Below are positions 1 to 6,370 of a stretch of DNA of 13,384 bases, in pieces (position 1 is the first letter of the stretch; each line of letters opens with the position of its first letter). The DNA lies in assembly GCA_947627835.1 (NCBI GenBank), contig CANQXM010000027.1, positions 1-13,384 of the forward strand. Reading direction: 5' to 3'. Origin of the DNA: an uncultured Bacilli bacterium (GTDB lineage: Bacteria; Bacillota_I; Bacilli_A; RF39; UBA660). Position numbers and translations under genes: made by a program. The notes under the pieces are model-generated. The model saw only the letters and a program-made list of their open reading frames with translations, was not told the origin of the DNA and searched no databases.

Positions 1-196
1 GTTCACAACGCAGAACCATTCCACCTCCACCACCATAGGGAGTATCGTCTACTTGATTATTGGATAAATGGGAAAAAGAACGAATGTTAATTGCATTGAT
101 GGTTACAATTTTCTTTTCAATGGCACGATGAATGATTGATAATTCTGTAAATGGTTTCAACATTTCTGGAAATAAAGTCAATATATCAATTTTCAT
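1..196 (-). CDS. trmD: tRNA (guanine-N1)-methyltransferase TrmD, N-terminal part (runs off the left edge)
   Basis: TrmD methylates N1 of G37 in tRNAs reading CNN-type codons, next to the anticodon, and so prevents +1 frameshifting. Only the first 65 residues are inside the window. They start MKIDILTLFPEMLKPF, the usual TrmD opening with the LFPEM motif. Residues 49-60 (VDDTPYGGGGGM) match the conserved VDDxPYGGGxGM segment involved in binding S-adenosylmethionine in the trefoil-knot fold. The ATG overlaps the rimM stop codon by 4 bases (ATGA), and rimM-trmD is a common bacterial gene pair, so the two are very likely translationally coupled. An AGGGG run inside the end of rimM may serve as ribosome binding site. 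The catalytic C-terminal half is outside the window, so integrity cannot be judged. Confidence 0.95.
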   Translation of the reverse strand, partial: MKIDILTLFPEMLKPFTELSIIHRAIEKKIVTINAINIRSFSHLSNNQVDDTPYGGGGGMVLRCE

Positions 197-693
197 AATA
201 TCAGCCCCTGCGTATTTTCAACCAAAATGGTCTTTTCTTTCAAATTAACTTCTTTTATATACATTTCTTGCTTTGGAATATAAAATTCTTTACCACTTGT
301 TAATTTTACTTTTAATAAAATATTTGTTTTATTATACATGATGTCCGTAACTTTGCCAAGGAGTTCTCCGTTTTCTTTCACTTCTAAACCAATTAAATCT
401 TCTAGTAAATACTGATCTTTATCTAATTTCAGTTCTTTTCGGTCTATCCATACTTTTTGACCAATTAAGTTTAGCACTTCATTAATGTTTGTATATCCGC
501 TTAGAGTAACCATATCGTAGATTTTATGATAACGATAACTATTTATTTCATAGGGTGTTTTTGAATCACCAATGAATATTTTATTTCCTTTTTGAAATGC
601 TTTTTCTTTTTGCTCGAAGGTGCTATATATCCGAATTTCGCCTTTAATTCCATGAGTATTTACAATTTTTCCTAAATATATTTTTTCATTCAT
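193..693 (-). CDS. rimM: 16S rRNA processing / ribosome maturation factor RimM
   Basis: RimM binds ribosomal protein S19 and assists maturation of the 30S head domain in the cytoplasm. The 166-residue product has normal family length. Residues 1-85 carry the RimM N-terminal barrel with the opening YLGKIVNTHGIKGEIRI, close to the family signature GxIxxxhGxkGexrv. Residues 97-166 form the PRC-barrel domain (DLIGLEV...LGKVTDI...YIP). I chose the ATG at 691-693 rather than an in-frame ATG 18 bases further upstream: GGGAG lies 5 bases before the inner ATG, and RimM proteins normally begin just before this YLGKI motif. The start overlaps the end of the upstream methyltransferase gene by 8 bases and the stop overlaps the trmD start, so the three genes form one operon. 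Confidence 0.95.
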   Translation of the reverse strand: MNEKIYLGKIVNTHGIKGEIRIYSTFEQKEKAFQKGNKIFIGDSKTPYEINSYRYHKIYDMVTLSGYTNINEVLNLIGQKVWIDRKELKLDKDQYLLEDLIGLEVKENGELLGKVTDIMYNKTNILLKVKLTSGKEFYIPKQEMYIKEVNLKEKTILVENTQGLIL

Positions 694-1408
694 TTGTACT
701 CCCACTTTCATACATGATGATGCTGGCGCTTATGGCAGCATTTAAAGATTCACATTTTTGATTCATGGGAATGTATAGCATTTGGTCGATAAATGGTTTC
801 CAATTATCTTTCATTCCATTTCCTTCGTTGCCAATTATGATGGCTTTCTTACTAGCAAAGGAAACGTTTTTTATGTTTGTTCCTTGAATTACATTTGTTC
901 CATAGATGGTATAGCCTTCTTTTTTTAAAATGGGTAAAATTTCATTTAAATCCTTGCGAATGATATTGATTTGAAACATCATTCCTTCAGTAGAGCGAAT
1001 CACTTTTTCATTATATACATCTACGCTATCAGAACTTAAAATTAAGGTTTGATATGAAAAAGCCACTGCACTTCGAATAATTGTGCCAAGGTTTCCTGGA
1101 TCTTGAATGCCATCTAGAACGATGATATTTCCCTTTATTTGTTCTTCTTCTTTTTTGTAACATACCGCTATTTCATTTGAGGGAGTGATTTGAGATGATA
1201 TTTTTTTCATAACTGCTTTTGAAACGATGGTTTTATTTTTATTTTCTAAATCGGTTGTAATGTATTCTTTAATTAAGCCCATTTTTTCTGCTTCTTTAAT
1301 TAAATGATCTCCTTCAATTAAAAACATTCCTGTTTCATCACGATATTTCTTTTCTTTTAATTTCATCCATTCTTTTACTTTACTATTTTTTAGTGATTCA
1401 ATTATCAT
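686..1408 (-). CDS. SpoU/TrmH-family RNA 2'-O-methyltransferase
   Basis: A 240-residue SPOUT-class methyltransferase that should transfer a methyl group from S-adenosylmethionine to a ribose 2'-OH in rRNA or tRNA. The N-terminal part (1-90) looks like the substrate-binding domain of the TsnR/RlmB/YsgA type (MFLIEGDHLIKEA, 28-40). The catalytic domain has all three SpoU motifs: motif 1 around 97-114 (VLDGIQDPGNLGTIIRSA, with the key Asn and Arg), motif 2 around 190-199 (IIIGNEGNGM), and motif 3 around 213-231 (IPMNQKCESLNAAISAS). The target nucleotide cannot be read from sequence. The start is supported by GAGGGAG 5 bases upstream, which overlaps the end of the preceding protease gene. It lies between that gene and rimM with 2 bp and -8 bp spacing, so co-transcription is likely. 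Confidence 0.9.
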   Translation of the reverse strand: MIIESLKNSKVKEWMKLKEKKYRDETGMFLIEGDHLIKEAEKMGLIKEYITTDLENKNKTIVSKAVMKKISSQITPSNEIAVCYKKEEEQIKGNIIVLDGIQDPGNLGTIIRSAVAFSYQTLILSSDSVDVYNEKVIRSTEGMMFQINIIRKDLNEILPILKKEGYTIYGTNVIQGTNIKNVSFASKKAIIIGNEGNGMKDNWKPFIDQMLYIPMNQKCESLNAAISASIIMYESGSTNE

Positions 1409-1410
1409 AT

Positions 1411-2043
1411 TTACTCCCTCAATCTTTTTCTTGCTTCTTTATATTTTGGATAATACTTTTCTACGTGTCTCCAAAAAGCTTCACTATGATTTGGTTCATA
1501 GAAATGGCATAATTCATGAATAATGACATAATCAATTAAATCTAGGTCTCTTTTTAATAACTCACTATTTAAGGTAATGGTATTATTTCCTCGATTGTTT
1601 ACACCCCACCTAGTTTTCATATTCCTAATTTTTAATGTAAAGGTCGGAATGTTTTGAAAATACGGAAGTATCCGATCTATTTCACTTTGAAAGACACGGT
1701 GACATTCATCCTTGTAATATTTTTCTAATGTTTTTTCATCTTTAGCCACAATACCATTTTGTATAAAATAAGGCTCTTTGGTAACTGCATCATAGATTTG
1801 GTTATACTTTTGCCCTAGGTAATAAAAAGCCGTATTTTTCTCTTCTTCTTTTTGTTTTTGGATATACATTTTTTTTAATGTTTTTTCATTTTTTACAATG
1901 ATTTTTTCAATTTCTTTTTCGCTGACAAAACGATTACAAGTAATTAAAAGTGTTTGAGTATCAAGGAAACGCATATACAAATTTTTATTGGGTTTTCTTT
2001 TGATTTCAATTTTAATTTTATTTTTACCTATCCAAAATTCCAT
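1411..2043 (-). CDS. YgjP/SprT-like zinc metallopeptidase domain protein (DUF45)
   Basis: A 210-residue protein of the YgjP-like (DUF45, WLM-related) family of putative metal-dependent hydrolases. The zinc motif HELCH sits at residues 176-180 and a third likely ligand, His186, follows in NHSEAFW. Upstream, RNMKTRWG (140-147) matches the conserved segment that precedes the active site in this family. The first half (1-130) has a beta-rich N-terminal part and a very lysine-rich stretch near 50-70. No signal peptide or membrane segment is visible, so it should be cytoplasmic; its substrate is unknown. The start has an AGGTGGGG purine run just upstream. It is the first gene of the operon that continues into the methyltransferase, rimM and trmD. 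Confidence 0.85.
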   Translation of the reverse strand: MEFWIGKNKIKIEIKRKPNKNLYMRFLDTQTLLITCNRFVSEKEIEKIIVKNEKTLKKMYIQKQKEEEKNTAFYYLGQKYNQIYDAVTKEPYFIQNGIVAKDEKTLEKYYKDECHRVFQSEIDRILPYFQNIPTFTLKIRNMKTRWGVNNRGNNTITLNSELLKRDLDLIDYVIIHELCHFYEPNHSEAFWRHVEKYYPKYKEARKRLRE

Positions 2044-2061
2044 GCGTCCCCACCTGCTTTC

Positions 2062-2070
2062 ATCTTATCA
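2062..2070 (-). promoter_or_regulatory. possible extended -10 promoter for the ygjP-like/rimM/trmD operon
   Basis: On the minus strand TGA-TAAGAT fits an extended -10 (TGn plus a -10 with 4 of 6 consensus bases), about 20 bases before the start codon. No good -35 exists; the only sequence at 17 bp is the terminator U-tract. The argument for it is positional: the mscL terminator lies immediately upstream, so the operon needs a start here or depends on read-through. Confidence 0.25.
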
Positions 2071-2082
2071 CATTTCTTCATT

Positions 2083-2106
2083 AAAAAAAAGAAGCCACTC
2101 CTTCTT
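2083..2106 (-). terminator. rho-independent terminator after mscL
   Basis: On the minus strand AAGAAG, a 6-base loop GAGTGG and CTTCTT are followed by a run of T. The hairpin starts 7 bases after the mscL stop codon. The stem is short but the U-tract is 8 or more long. Confidence 0.75.
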
Positions 2107-2113
2107 TTTCTCC

Positions 2114-2557
2114 TTATTCATTTGTAAGTTTTTCTTTTGCTTTTGTGGTTCTTTTTTGTTTTGATAAAGTATTTTTCTTTTGATCTTTTAGCAAATCCCG
2201 AATTTCCTCTAAAATGTCTACTTCTGATTTTTCAATTTGTTTCATTTCCTCTTTGATTGGTTTTTTACCACTTGATAGAATTTTATTAATGATTTTTATT
2301 AATAAGAAGATGCAAAAGGCAATGATGAGAAAATCAATAATGCTTTGAATAAATAGTCCATATTGAACGGTTGCATCTTTTATTTGAATAGATAAGCCTG
2401 AGAAATCAATACCTCCTAATACGATTCCCAATAGTGGTGTTAGAATGTTATTGACTAATGATGTTACAATACTTGAAAAAGCACCTCCAACAATGACACC
2501 TACTGCTAAATCTAATACATTTCCTCGTTTAATAAATGTCACAAATTCTTTAATCAT
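2114..2557 (-). CDS. mscL: large-conductance mechanosensitive channel MscL
   Basis: MscL is a homopentameric inner-membrane pore that opens under membrane tension and releases solutes during hypo-osmotic shock. The 147-residue length is normal. The N-terminal amphipathic segment MIKEFVTFIKRGNVLDLAVG leads into TM1 (about 14-44, with the conserved GVIVGGAF and NNILTPLLG), the periplasmic loop (45-65) is short, and TM2 spans about 66-93. The C-terminal part carries the family helix bundle (VDILEEIRDLL, 113-123) followed by a lysine-rich tail. The start has AAGAAGGA upstream. The gene is monocistronic: it has its own sigma-A promoter and its own terminator. Confidence 0.97.
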   Translation of the reverse strand: MIKEFVTFIKRGNVLDLAVGVIVGGAFSSIVTSLVNNILTPLLGIVLGGIDFSGLSIQIKDATVQYGLFIQSIIDFLIIAFCIFLLIKIINKILSSGKKPIKEEMKQIEKSEVDILEEIRDLLKDQKKNTLSKQKRTTKAKEKLTNE

Positions 2558-2581
2558 ATTTTTCCTTCTTTCTTTGCTCTT

Positions 2582-2610
2582 ATTTTACATAAGGATTTTT
2601 AGAATGACAA
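2582..2610 (-). promoter_or_regulatory. sigma-A promoter of mscL
   Basis: On the minus strand, -35 TTGTCA (5/6) and -10 TAAAAT (5/6) are separated by exactly 17 bases, and transcription would start roughly 15-20 bases before the mscL start codon. The -35 box directly abuts the U-tract of the terminator of the upstream DUF2207 gene. Confidence 0.8.
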
Positions 2611-2611
2611 G

Positions 2612-2642
2612 AAAAAAAGCACGATATGTTTAAAAACCGTGC
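2612..2642 (-). terminator. rho-independent terminator of the DUF2207 gene
   Basis: On the minus strand GCACGGT pairs with ATCGTGC (7 bp including one G-U) around a 10-base loop and is followed by seven T. The stem contains coding bases and the loop region contains the TAA stop of the DUF2207 gene, so the terminator is folded into the gene end. Confidence 0.8.
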
Positions 2643-4522
2643 CCGCCTCCACCTCCGCCGCCAAAGCCAGCGCCACCAGAAAATCCTCCACCGAACCCAT
2701 TTGTACTCGCTTTTGAATTAACTGCAGCTGCAGCGGAAATGCTACTATGATAAGCATTTTGAATACTTGTATTGATGGCATGACTAATCTGTAAGTTAAT
2801 CATTGGGGTCCATACTTCATAGGTACTTACTTCATTACTAAATTCACTTATTTTTACATTCATACTTTTTTCAACTTCGTCTGCTAAACCAAAGACAGTT
2901 GCATAAACTAAGTATTTTTCCCATAGAGAAATCTCTGGTAATTCTTTTACTTCAAAGTTACCAAAATCTTTTAAGAAATTTTTAAAGGCTTTCCATCTAA
3001 CATAATGTTCTTGACCTTTTTTGGTTTTTTTCTTGATAATGATTGTATAAAATAAGAAGATAATTCCTACTGGAAATATAAAATATGATGGAATATAGTT
3101 GATTTGATAGTATATGGCTACTAAGAAAAGTAAGATACCAATTAGTAACATTAAAATTCCTATGACAGTGGGAATTCCGTTTACTTCATAGAACTTCTCT
3201 CGTTCCGCATCTTTTTTGACACAATTCTTCCATGAAGTATAACGTCTTGCAAAAACTTCACCGGTCTTAGTTGATGAGGCATATTTTTCTAGTTCTTCCG
3301 TTGTAAAGGTTTGATTTTTTCCTACTTCTTCAAACAAAAAATCCAATAAAACTTGTTCGGTATCTGTTACATTCTGATTATTTTTTAATGTAAAACGATA
3401 TATTTTTTTCTTCTTTTTCGATGGTTCTTCGGTTACTTCAATATTTTTTTTATAAATTAAATTCATTATTGAAGCACTCATTGCATTGGGTGTAATGTTT
3501 TTATTCATTAAATAATCGATGACTTCGACGTTATAGTCTCCTGTAAATTCACGATAGTATTCCGCATTAAAAGTACTTTTGTATTCTTTATCAAATTTAA
3601 AATAAATAAAGATCCATAAAACTAAAATGGTTATGTAATAAATGATGGTGGTTACTTTACTAAAATCAACAATAAAGCGAATTAATTTACGCTGATTGTT
3701 TACTCGCTCGGTTCTTTCTTCTTCAATTTTCCATATTTCATCAAATGCATCTTGATTTGAATGACGTAACTTTTCTGAATTTTTGATGGTTTCTTTATCA
3801 AAAATGGCTCTTAAGTCGATGGTTGAATTTTTATTTAGAGTTGTCATCGTGGCTAAGATTGTATCATTGGCAATTCGATCACTTTCCCCATTGATGTCTC
3901 CATGTGCCCAAAAGTAAAATGTTTTATATTCTCGATCTGGAAAATGAAGTTGAATCTTTAAGTTTGATATCTCATCTGTAAAGGCGTCTCCAATGAACGT
4001 CCAATAAAGTTCAGCAACATCGTTATGCATGACTACAGCTTCATCTACGATATAAGAAATTAAAAAAGCAACTGTTTCATTTTGAGCACTTTGATACATT
4101 TTATAATCGGCTCCACCTTCTACTTCTTGGAAAGTATAATAGCCATTTTTACTTGTTTGATTGTTTTGAGCTAAACGCATGGGTGTAAAAACTTCATTCA
4201 ACAAATCAAAATTTACTTCTTCGGTTGTAATTTTTTTCGTTGCTAGTTCCACATTGGAAATGCCATTTGCATTATAAAAAGCACTATCTGAAAAATCAAT
4301 TTTTTCGCCGTCATAAGCTTTCGTTTTTAAATTTTTATAGCGTAGTTCACGAACATAACCATTAAAATTTCCTTTTAATACAATTAATTCTTTTACTTTT
4401 AAATCTCCATTTTCTAATACGTTTGCATCAATTAAAAAATTTGTAATGTCATAGTTTACTGATGCGTTTGCAATCATTATTGGAAATAGGAGAAGAAATA
4501 GCCATAATATTTTTTTCTTCAT
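2630..4522 (-). CDS. DUF2207 family predicted membrane protein
   Basis: A 630-residue predicted membrane protein of the DUF2207 family; its function is unknown. Residues 1-20 form a signal peptide or signal anchor with an ANA cleavage-like site. Residues 21-285 are the extracytoplasmic DUF2207 beta-rich domain (MSVNYDITNF-like start after the signal, GNFNGYVREL at 51-60). A membrane segment follows at about 290-309, a cytoplasmic region at 310-445, then two further segments at about 450-470 and 477-496. The conserved DUF2207 tail (WKAFKNFL, LWEKYLVYATVFGLADEV, 510-550) ends in a Gly-rich stretch (609-630), a hallmark of the family. The start is supported by GAGGGAAAAA. It lies directly downstream of lemA; LemA and DUF2207 genes are often neighbours, suggesting a shared cell-envelope role (inference). 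A hairpin between them probably lowers its expression relative to lemA. Confidence 0.9.
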   Translation of the reverse strand: MKKKILWLFLLLFPIMIANASVNYDITNFLIDANVLENGDLKVKELIVLKGNFNGYVRELRYKNLKTKAYDGEKIDFSDSAFYNANGISNVELATKKITTEEVNFDLLNEVFTPMRLAQNNQTSKNGYYTFQEVEGGADYKMYQSAQNETVAFLISYIVDEAVVMHNDVAELYWTFIGDAFTDEISNLKIQLHFPDREYKTFYFWAHGDINGESDRIANDTILATMTTLNKNSTIDLRAIFDKETIKNSEKLRHSNQDAFDEIWKIEEERTERVNNQRKLIRFIVDFSKVTTIIYYITILVLWIFIYFKFDKEYKSTFNAEYYREFTGDYNVEVIDYLMNKNITPNAMSASIMNLIYKKNIEVTEEPSKKKKKIYRFTLKNNQNVTDTEQVLLDFLFEEVGKNQTFTTEELEKYASSTKTGEVFARRYTSWKNCVKKDAEREKFYEVNGIPTVIGILMLLIGILLFLVAIYYQINYIPSYFIFPVGIIFLFYTIIIKKKTKKGQEHYVRWKAFKNFLKDFGNFEVKELPEISLWEKYLVYATVFGLADEVEKSMNVKISEFSNEVSTYEVWTPMINLQISHAINTSIQNAYHSSISAAAAVNSKASTNGFGGGFSGGAGFGGGGGGGHGF

Positions 4523-4535
4523 TTTTTCCCTCTTT

Positions 4536-4566
4536 AAAAAAATAGAAGCTTACAAATTGTAAGCTT
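4536..4566 (-). terminator. intercistronic terminator/attenuator between lemA and the DUF2207 gene
   Basis: On the minus strand AAGCTTAC, loop AATTT and GTAAGCTT form a perfect 8-bp stem, followed within 3 bases by seven T. The stem begins inside the lemA stop codon. Only 13 bases separate the U-tract from the next start codon, so the downstream gene depends on read-through or on a promoter inside lemA. Confidence 0.75.
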
Positions 4567-5122
4567 AAAATTCAACTTTAACATTTTCTCTTTCTGTTTC
4601 ATTTGCTTCAAAGAATGTTTCAGTTTTGAAATGAAAGATACTTGCAACGATATTACTTGGAAACATTTCTACTTTATTATTGTATTTTAAAGCTGTATCA
4701 TTATAAAACTGTCTAGCAGATGCAATTTTATTTTCTGTTTCATTTAACTCATCTTGTAATTTTATAAAATTTGTATTTGCTTTTAAGTCTGGGTAACTTT
4801 CTGCTAAAGCAAAAAGTTTAGAAACAGCATTGGTAAGTTCACTGTTGGCCTTCATTTCTTCTTCTTTTGTTGAAGATGATAAGAAAGTATTTCTAGCTTT
4901 TACTACATCTTCTAACGTTTCTTTTTCATGTTTTGCATATCCCTTTACTGTACTTACAATATTTGGAATCAAATCAAATCTTCTTTTTAACTGAACATCA
5001 ATTTGTGACCATTGATCACGAACACGATTGCGTAGTGAAATGAAACTGTTATACGTCTTTACAACATACAATATAATTAAAATAATCACTGCAACAATGA
5101 TTCCGATTATCCACCACATCAT
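4565..5122 (-). CDS. lemA: LemA family protein
   Basis: A 185-residue LemA-family protein of normal length. Residues 3-22 form one N-terminal membrane anchor (WWIIGIIVAVIILIILYVV); the rest is a helical bundle outside or inside the membrane. Family landmarks are RVRDQWSQIDVQLKRRFDLI at 33-52, followed by PNIVSTVKGYAKHEKETL (53-70), and the C-terminal NxxVExFPSNIVA-type segment at 149-160. The cellular role of LemA proteins is not firmly known; they are linked to the envelope and often sit beside DUF2207 or peptidase genes, as here. The start is decided by GGAGG six bases before the first of two consecutive ATG codons. A perfect TATAAT lies about 20 bases upstream of the start. Confidence 0.95.
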   Translation of the reverse strand: MMWWIIGIIVAVIILIILYVVKTYNSFISLRNRVRDQWSQIDVQLKRRFDLIPNIVSTVKGYAKHEKETLEDVVKARNTFLSSSTKEEEMKANSELTNAVSKLFALAESYPDLKANTNFIKLQDELNETENKIASARQFYNDTALKYNNKVEMFPSNIVASIFHFKTETFFEANETERENVKVEF

Positions 5123-5141
5123 TTTTTGCCTCCTTACGATT

Positions 5142-5147
5142 ATTATA
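5142..5147 (-). promoter_or_regulatory. probable -10 box of the lemA promoter
   Basis: A perfect TATAAT (minus strand) lies about 20 bases before the lemA start, in the 48-bp gap after the pseudopilin-like gene. No recognisable -35 hexamer is present at 16-18 bp, so the promoter is either weak or activator-dependent, or transcription also comes from upstream. Confidence 0.4.
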
Positions 5148-5170
5148 TTACCATATATTTGATTTTACTT

Positions 5171-6007
5171 CTAGTTTTTTTGAACTTCGATGACTGGGCG
5201 AATTGTTTTTACCTCTTCGTTTGTTAATAGATTTCCTCCAATATCATAGATTCTACTTGCTCCAGCAACTGGCGATTCACTTGATAAAGTCCAAGCCTCC
5301 GTTGCCAAGTATCCCCCATTATTTTTTACCCATGTGTTTTTTCCAATCTCGGCTTCTTCTTTGGTAGGAATACGGATGTACCCATGGTATTCTTTCGCAC
5401 TATTTTGAAAGTTCATCCAAATTAATGTATTTTTAGTGCATACCCGCCGATTTAACGTTTCATCATATTGTAAACGGCAAATTTTTTGAAGATTTGCATT
5501 ATTATCTAACCAATTTTCAATAATTCTTTTGGCAATACTATTATCCCAATCATAAGGATAAAAATTACTCGATGATTCTACAAAACAGTAATTGTTACTG
5601 TATTCTGTTAAGCACATGCGAACTTTACAGCTGGTTTCATTGCAAGCGCTGTTAAAATAATGAGTATTTGTTTGTTCTAGTCCAAGAGCTTCTGTGATTT
5701 CTGTATTATTTAAGGCCCGTTTTAATATTAAAACAATTGTATCTGTTTTATTTTCTACCACTAACCAAGATTCCCCAACTAGGTTGATCTCCTCACCCAC
5801 TTGGTAGTCGTTTTCTTTTTTTTTGGGAACATTCGTGACAATAAAACCACTATCCATATTTAAGTTTGCTTTAATATCATCTTTCATCGTTGTTAATAAT
5901 GATCTTGTTTGAGCGTTTTTGGTGGCATTGGCTAACATAATCATTAAAAATACAAGAAAGAAAGAGTAAATTACAGAAACTGCAATAAATCCATTTTTCT
6001 TTGGCAT
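5171..6007 (-). CDS. pseudopilin-like single-pass surface protein
   Basis: I do not recognise a specific function. The 278-residue product begins MPKKNGFIAVSVIYSFFLVF: a short basic stretch, a Gly, and then one hydrophobic helix (about 6-27), the layout of type IV pilin/pseudopilin signal segments. The usual Glu at mature position 5 is Ser here, so prepilin-peptidase processing is uncertain. Residues 50-278 should be outside the membrane. They contain six Cys (SACNETSCKVRMC, YCF, ICR, VCT), enough for three disulfides, a GESWLVVENKTDTIVLILK strand pair near 75-95, and a C-terminal IRPVIEV segment like those ending FISUMP/DUF6273-type domains (inference). The ATG at 6005-6007 is preferred over an in-frame GTG nine bases upstream, because AGGTGA lies 5 bases before the ATG and overlaps the GTG. 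It has its own strong promoter, directly after the bacteriocin peptides. Confidence 0.7.
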   Translation of the reverse strand: MPKKNGFIAVSVIYSFFLVFLMIMLANATKNAQTRSLLTTMKDDIKANLNMDSGFIVTNVPKKKENDYQVGEEINLVGESWLVVENKTDTIVLILKRALNNTEITEALGLEQTNTHYFNSACNETSCKVRMCLTEYSNNYCFVESSSNFYPYDWDNSIAKRIIENWLDNNANLQKICRLQYDETLNRRVCTKNTLIWMNFQNSAKEYHGYIRIPTKEEAEIGKNTWVKNNGGYLATEAWTLSSESPVAGASRIYDIGGNLLTNEEVKTIRPVIEVQKN

Positions 6008-6027
6008 CTTACTCACCTATTATGTTT

Positions 6028-6056
6028 ATTATATAATTAATCGATTTTTACTTCAA
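6028..6056 (-). promoter_or_regulatory. sigma-A promoter of the pseudopilin-like gene
   Basis: On the minus strand, TTGAAG (4/6) and a perfect TATAAT are separated by exactly 17 bases. The -10 ends about 20 bases before the ATG at 6007. It begins just after the stop codon of the second bacteriocin-like peptide; no terminator hairpin lies between them. Confidence 0.8.
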
Positions 6057-6058
6057 GG

Positions 6059-6229
6059 TTAAGAACATAAATTTCCATTTTTCCATCTAGAAATTGCACT
6101 GCCAATTGAACGACCAATTTCTAATAATGAATCCAGACATCTTGCTACGGCATTTAAAAATGTTGCCGTTAGTAAATTGGTGTTTCCCCCTTCAATTTGT
6201 AAAAGTTCTTCTTTTTTTAATTTATTCAT
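6059..6229 (-). CDS. double-glycine-leader bacteriocin-like peptide B (56 aa)
   Basis: A short gene for a 56-residue peptide. Residues 1-15 are a textbook double-glycine leader (MNKLKKEELLQIEGG), matching the LSxxELxxIxGG consensus recognised by C39 peptidase exporters such as the one encoded nearby. The predicted mature peptide has 41 residues, is amphipathic and slightly cationic, has two Cys (mature 16 and 40; a disulfide is possible), and has a GxxxG motif in EIGRSIGSA. GxxxG helix-helix contacts are typical of two-peptide (class IIb) bacteriocins. It overlaps the end of peptide A by 8 bp in the arrangement ATGAATAA and has no Shine-Dalgarno site of its own, so translation is probably coupled to peptide A. 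A signalling peptide is the main alternative. The name 'peptide B' is mine. Confidence 0.8.
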   Translation of the reverse strand: MNKLKKEELLQIEGGNTNLLTATFLNAVARCLDSLLEIGRSIGSAISRWKNGNLCS

Positions 6230-6359
6230 GACAAGCAAGTGGACGAACTAAGCCATCAATAATTCCAGCAATGATTGTTCCAAGTGCAATTACTCCCAAT
6301 ATGATTGCCGTCGTCGATCCTCCTTGTATTTCTTTTAATTCTTCACTAGTTAATTTCAT
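6222..6359 (-). CDS. double-glycine-leader bacteriocin-like peptide A (45 aa)
   Basis: A short gene for a 45-residue peptide. Residues 1-14 are MKLTSEELKEIQGG, an almost ideal double-glycine leader. The predicted mature peptide has 31 residues and starts STTAIILG. It is a strongly hydrophobic helix with Gly at mature positions 8, 13, 18 and 22 (GIIDG is a GxxxG motif), followed by a short polar end with a single Cys at mature 29. This is the pattern of a pore-forming class IIb bacteriocin component. A perfect AGGAGG lies 5 bases before the ATG and overlaps the stop codon of the preceding membrane-protein gene, the strongest ribosome site in the cluster, fitting high expression of the cargo. 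Processing and export by the adjacent C39 ABC transporter is inferred from leader and context. Confidence 0.85.
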   Translation of the reverse strand: MKLTSEELKEIQGGSTTAIILGVIALGTIIAGIIDGLVRPLACHE

Positions 6360-6364
6360 GATTT

Positions 6365-6370
6365 CCTCCT
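6365..6370 (-). promoter_or_regulatory. ribosome binding site of peptide A
   Basis: Perfect AGGAGG on the minus strand, 5 bases before the peptide A start and overlapping the TAG stop of the upstream gene. It confirms the start of this short gene and shows that it is a real coding unit. Confidence 0.85.

Noticed and set aside
693..711. Longer RimM starting at 711
   Set aside because: The ribosome site GGGAG would lie inside the coding region, and family members begin near the inner ATG.
2445..2781. Two open frames, plus strand 2445-2633 and minus strand 2599-2781
   Set aside because: They lie over mscL and over the Gly-rich end of the DUF2207 gene in other frames. No ribosome site or protein family features; shadows of real genes.
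6017..6368. Treating the gap between the pseudopilin-like gene and the small membrane protein as non-coding or a riboswitch
   Set aside because: It is filled by two short genes with leaders and a ribosome site, plus a promoter. No structured RNA element was seen.
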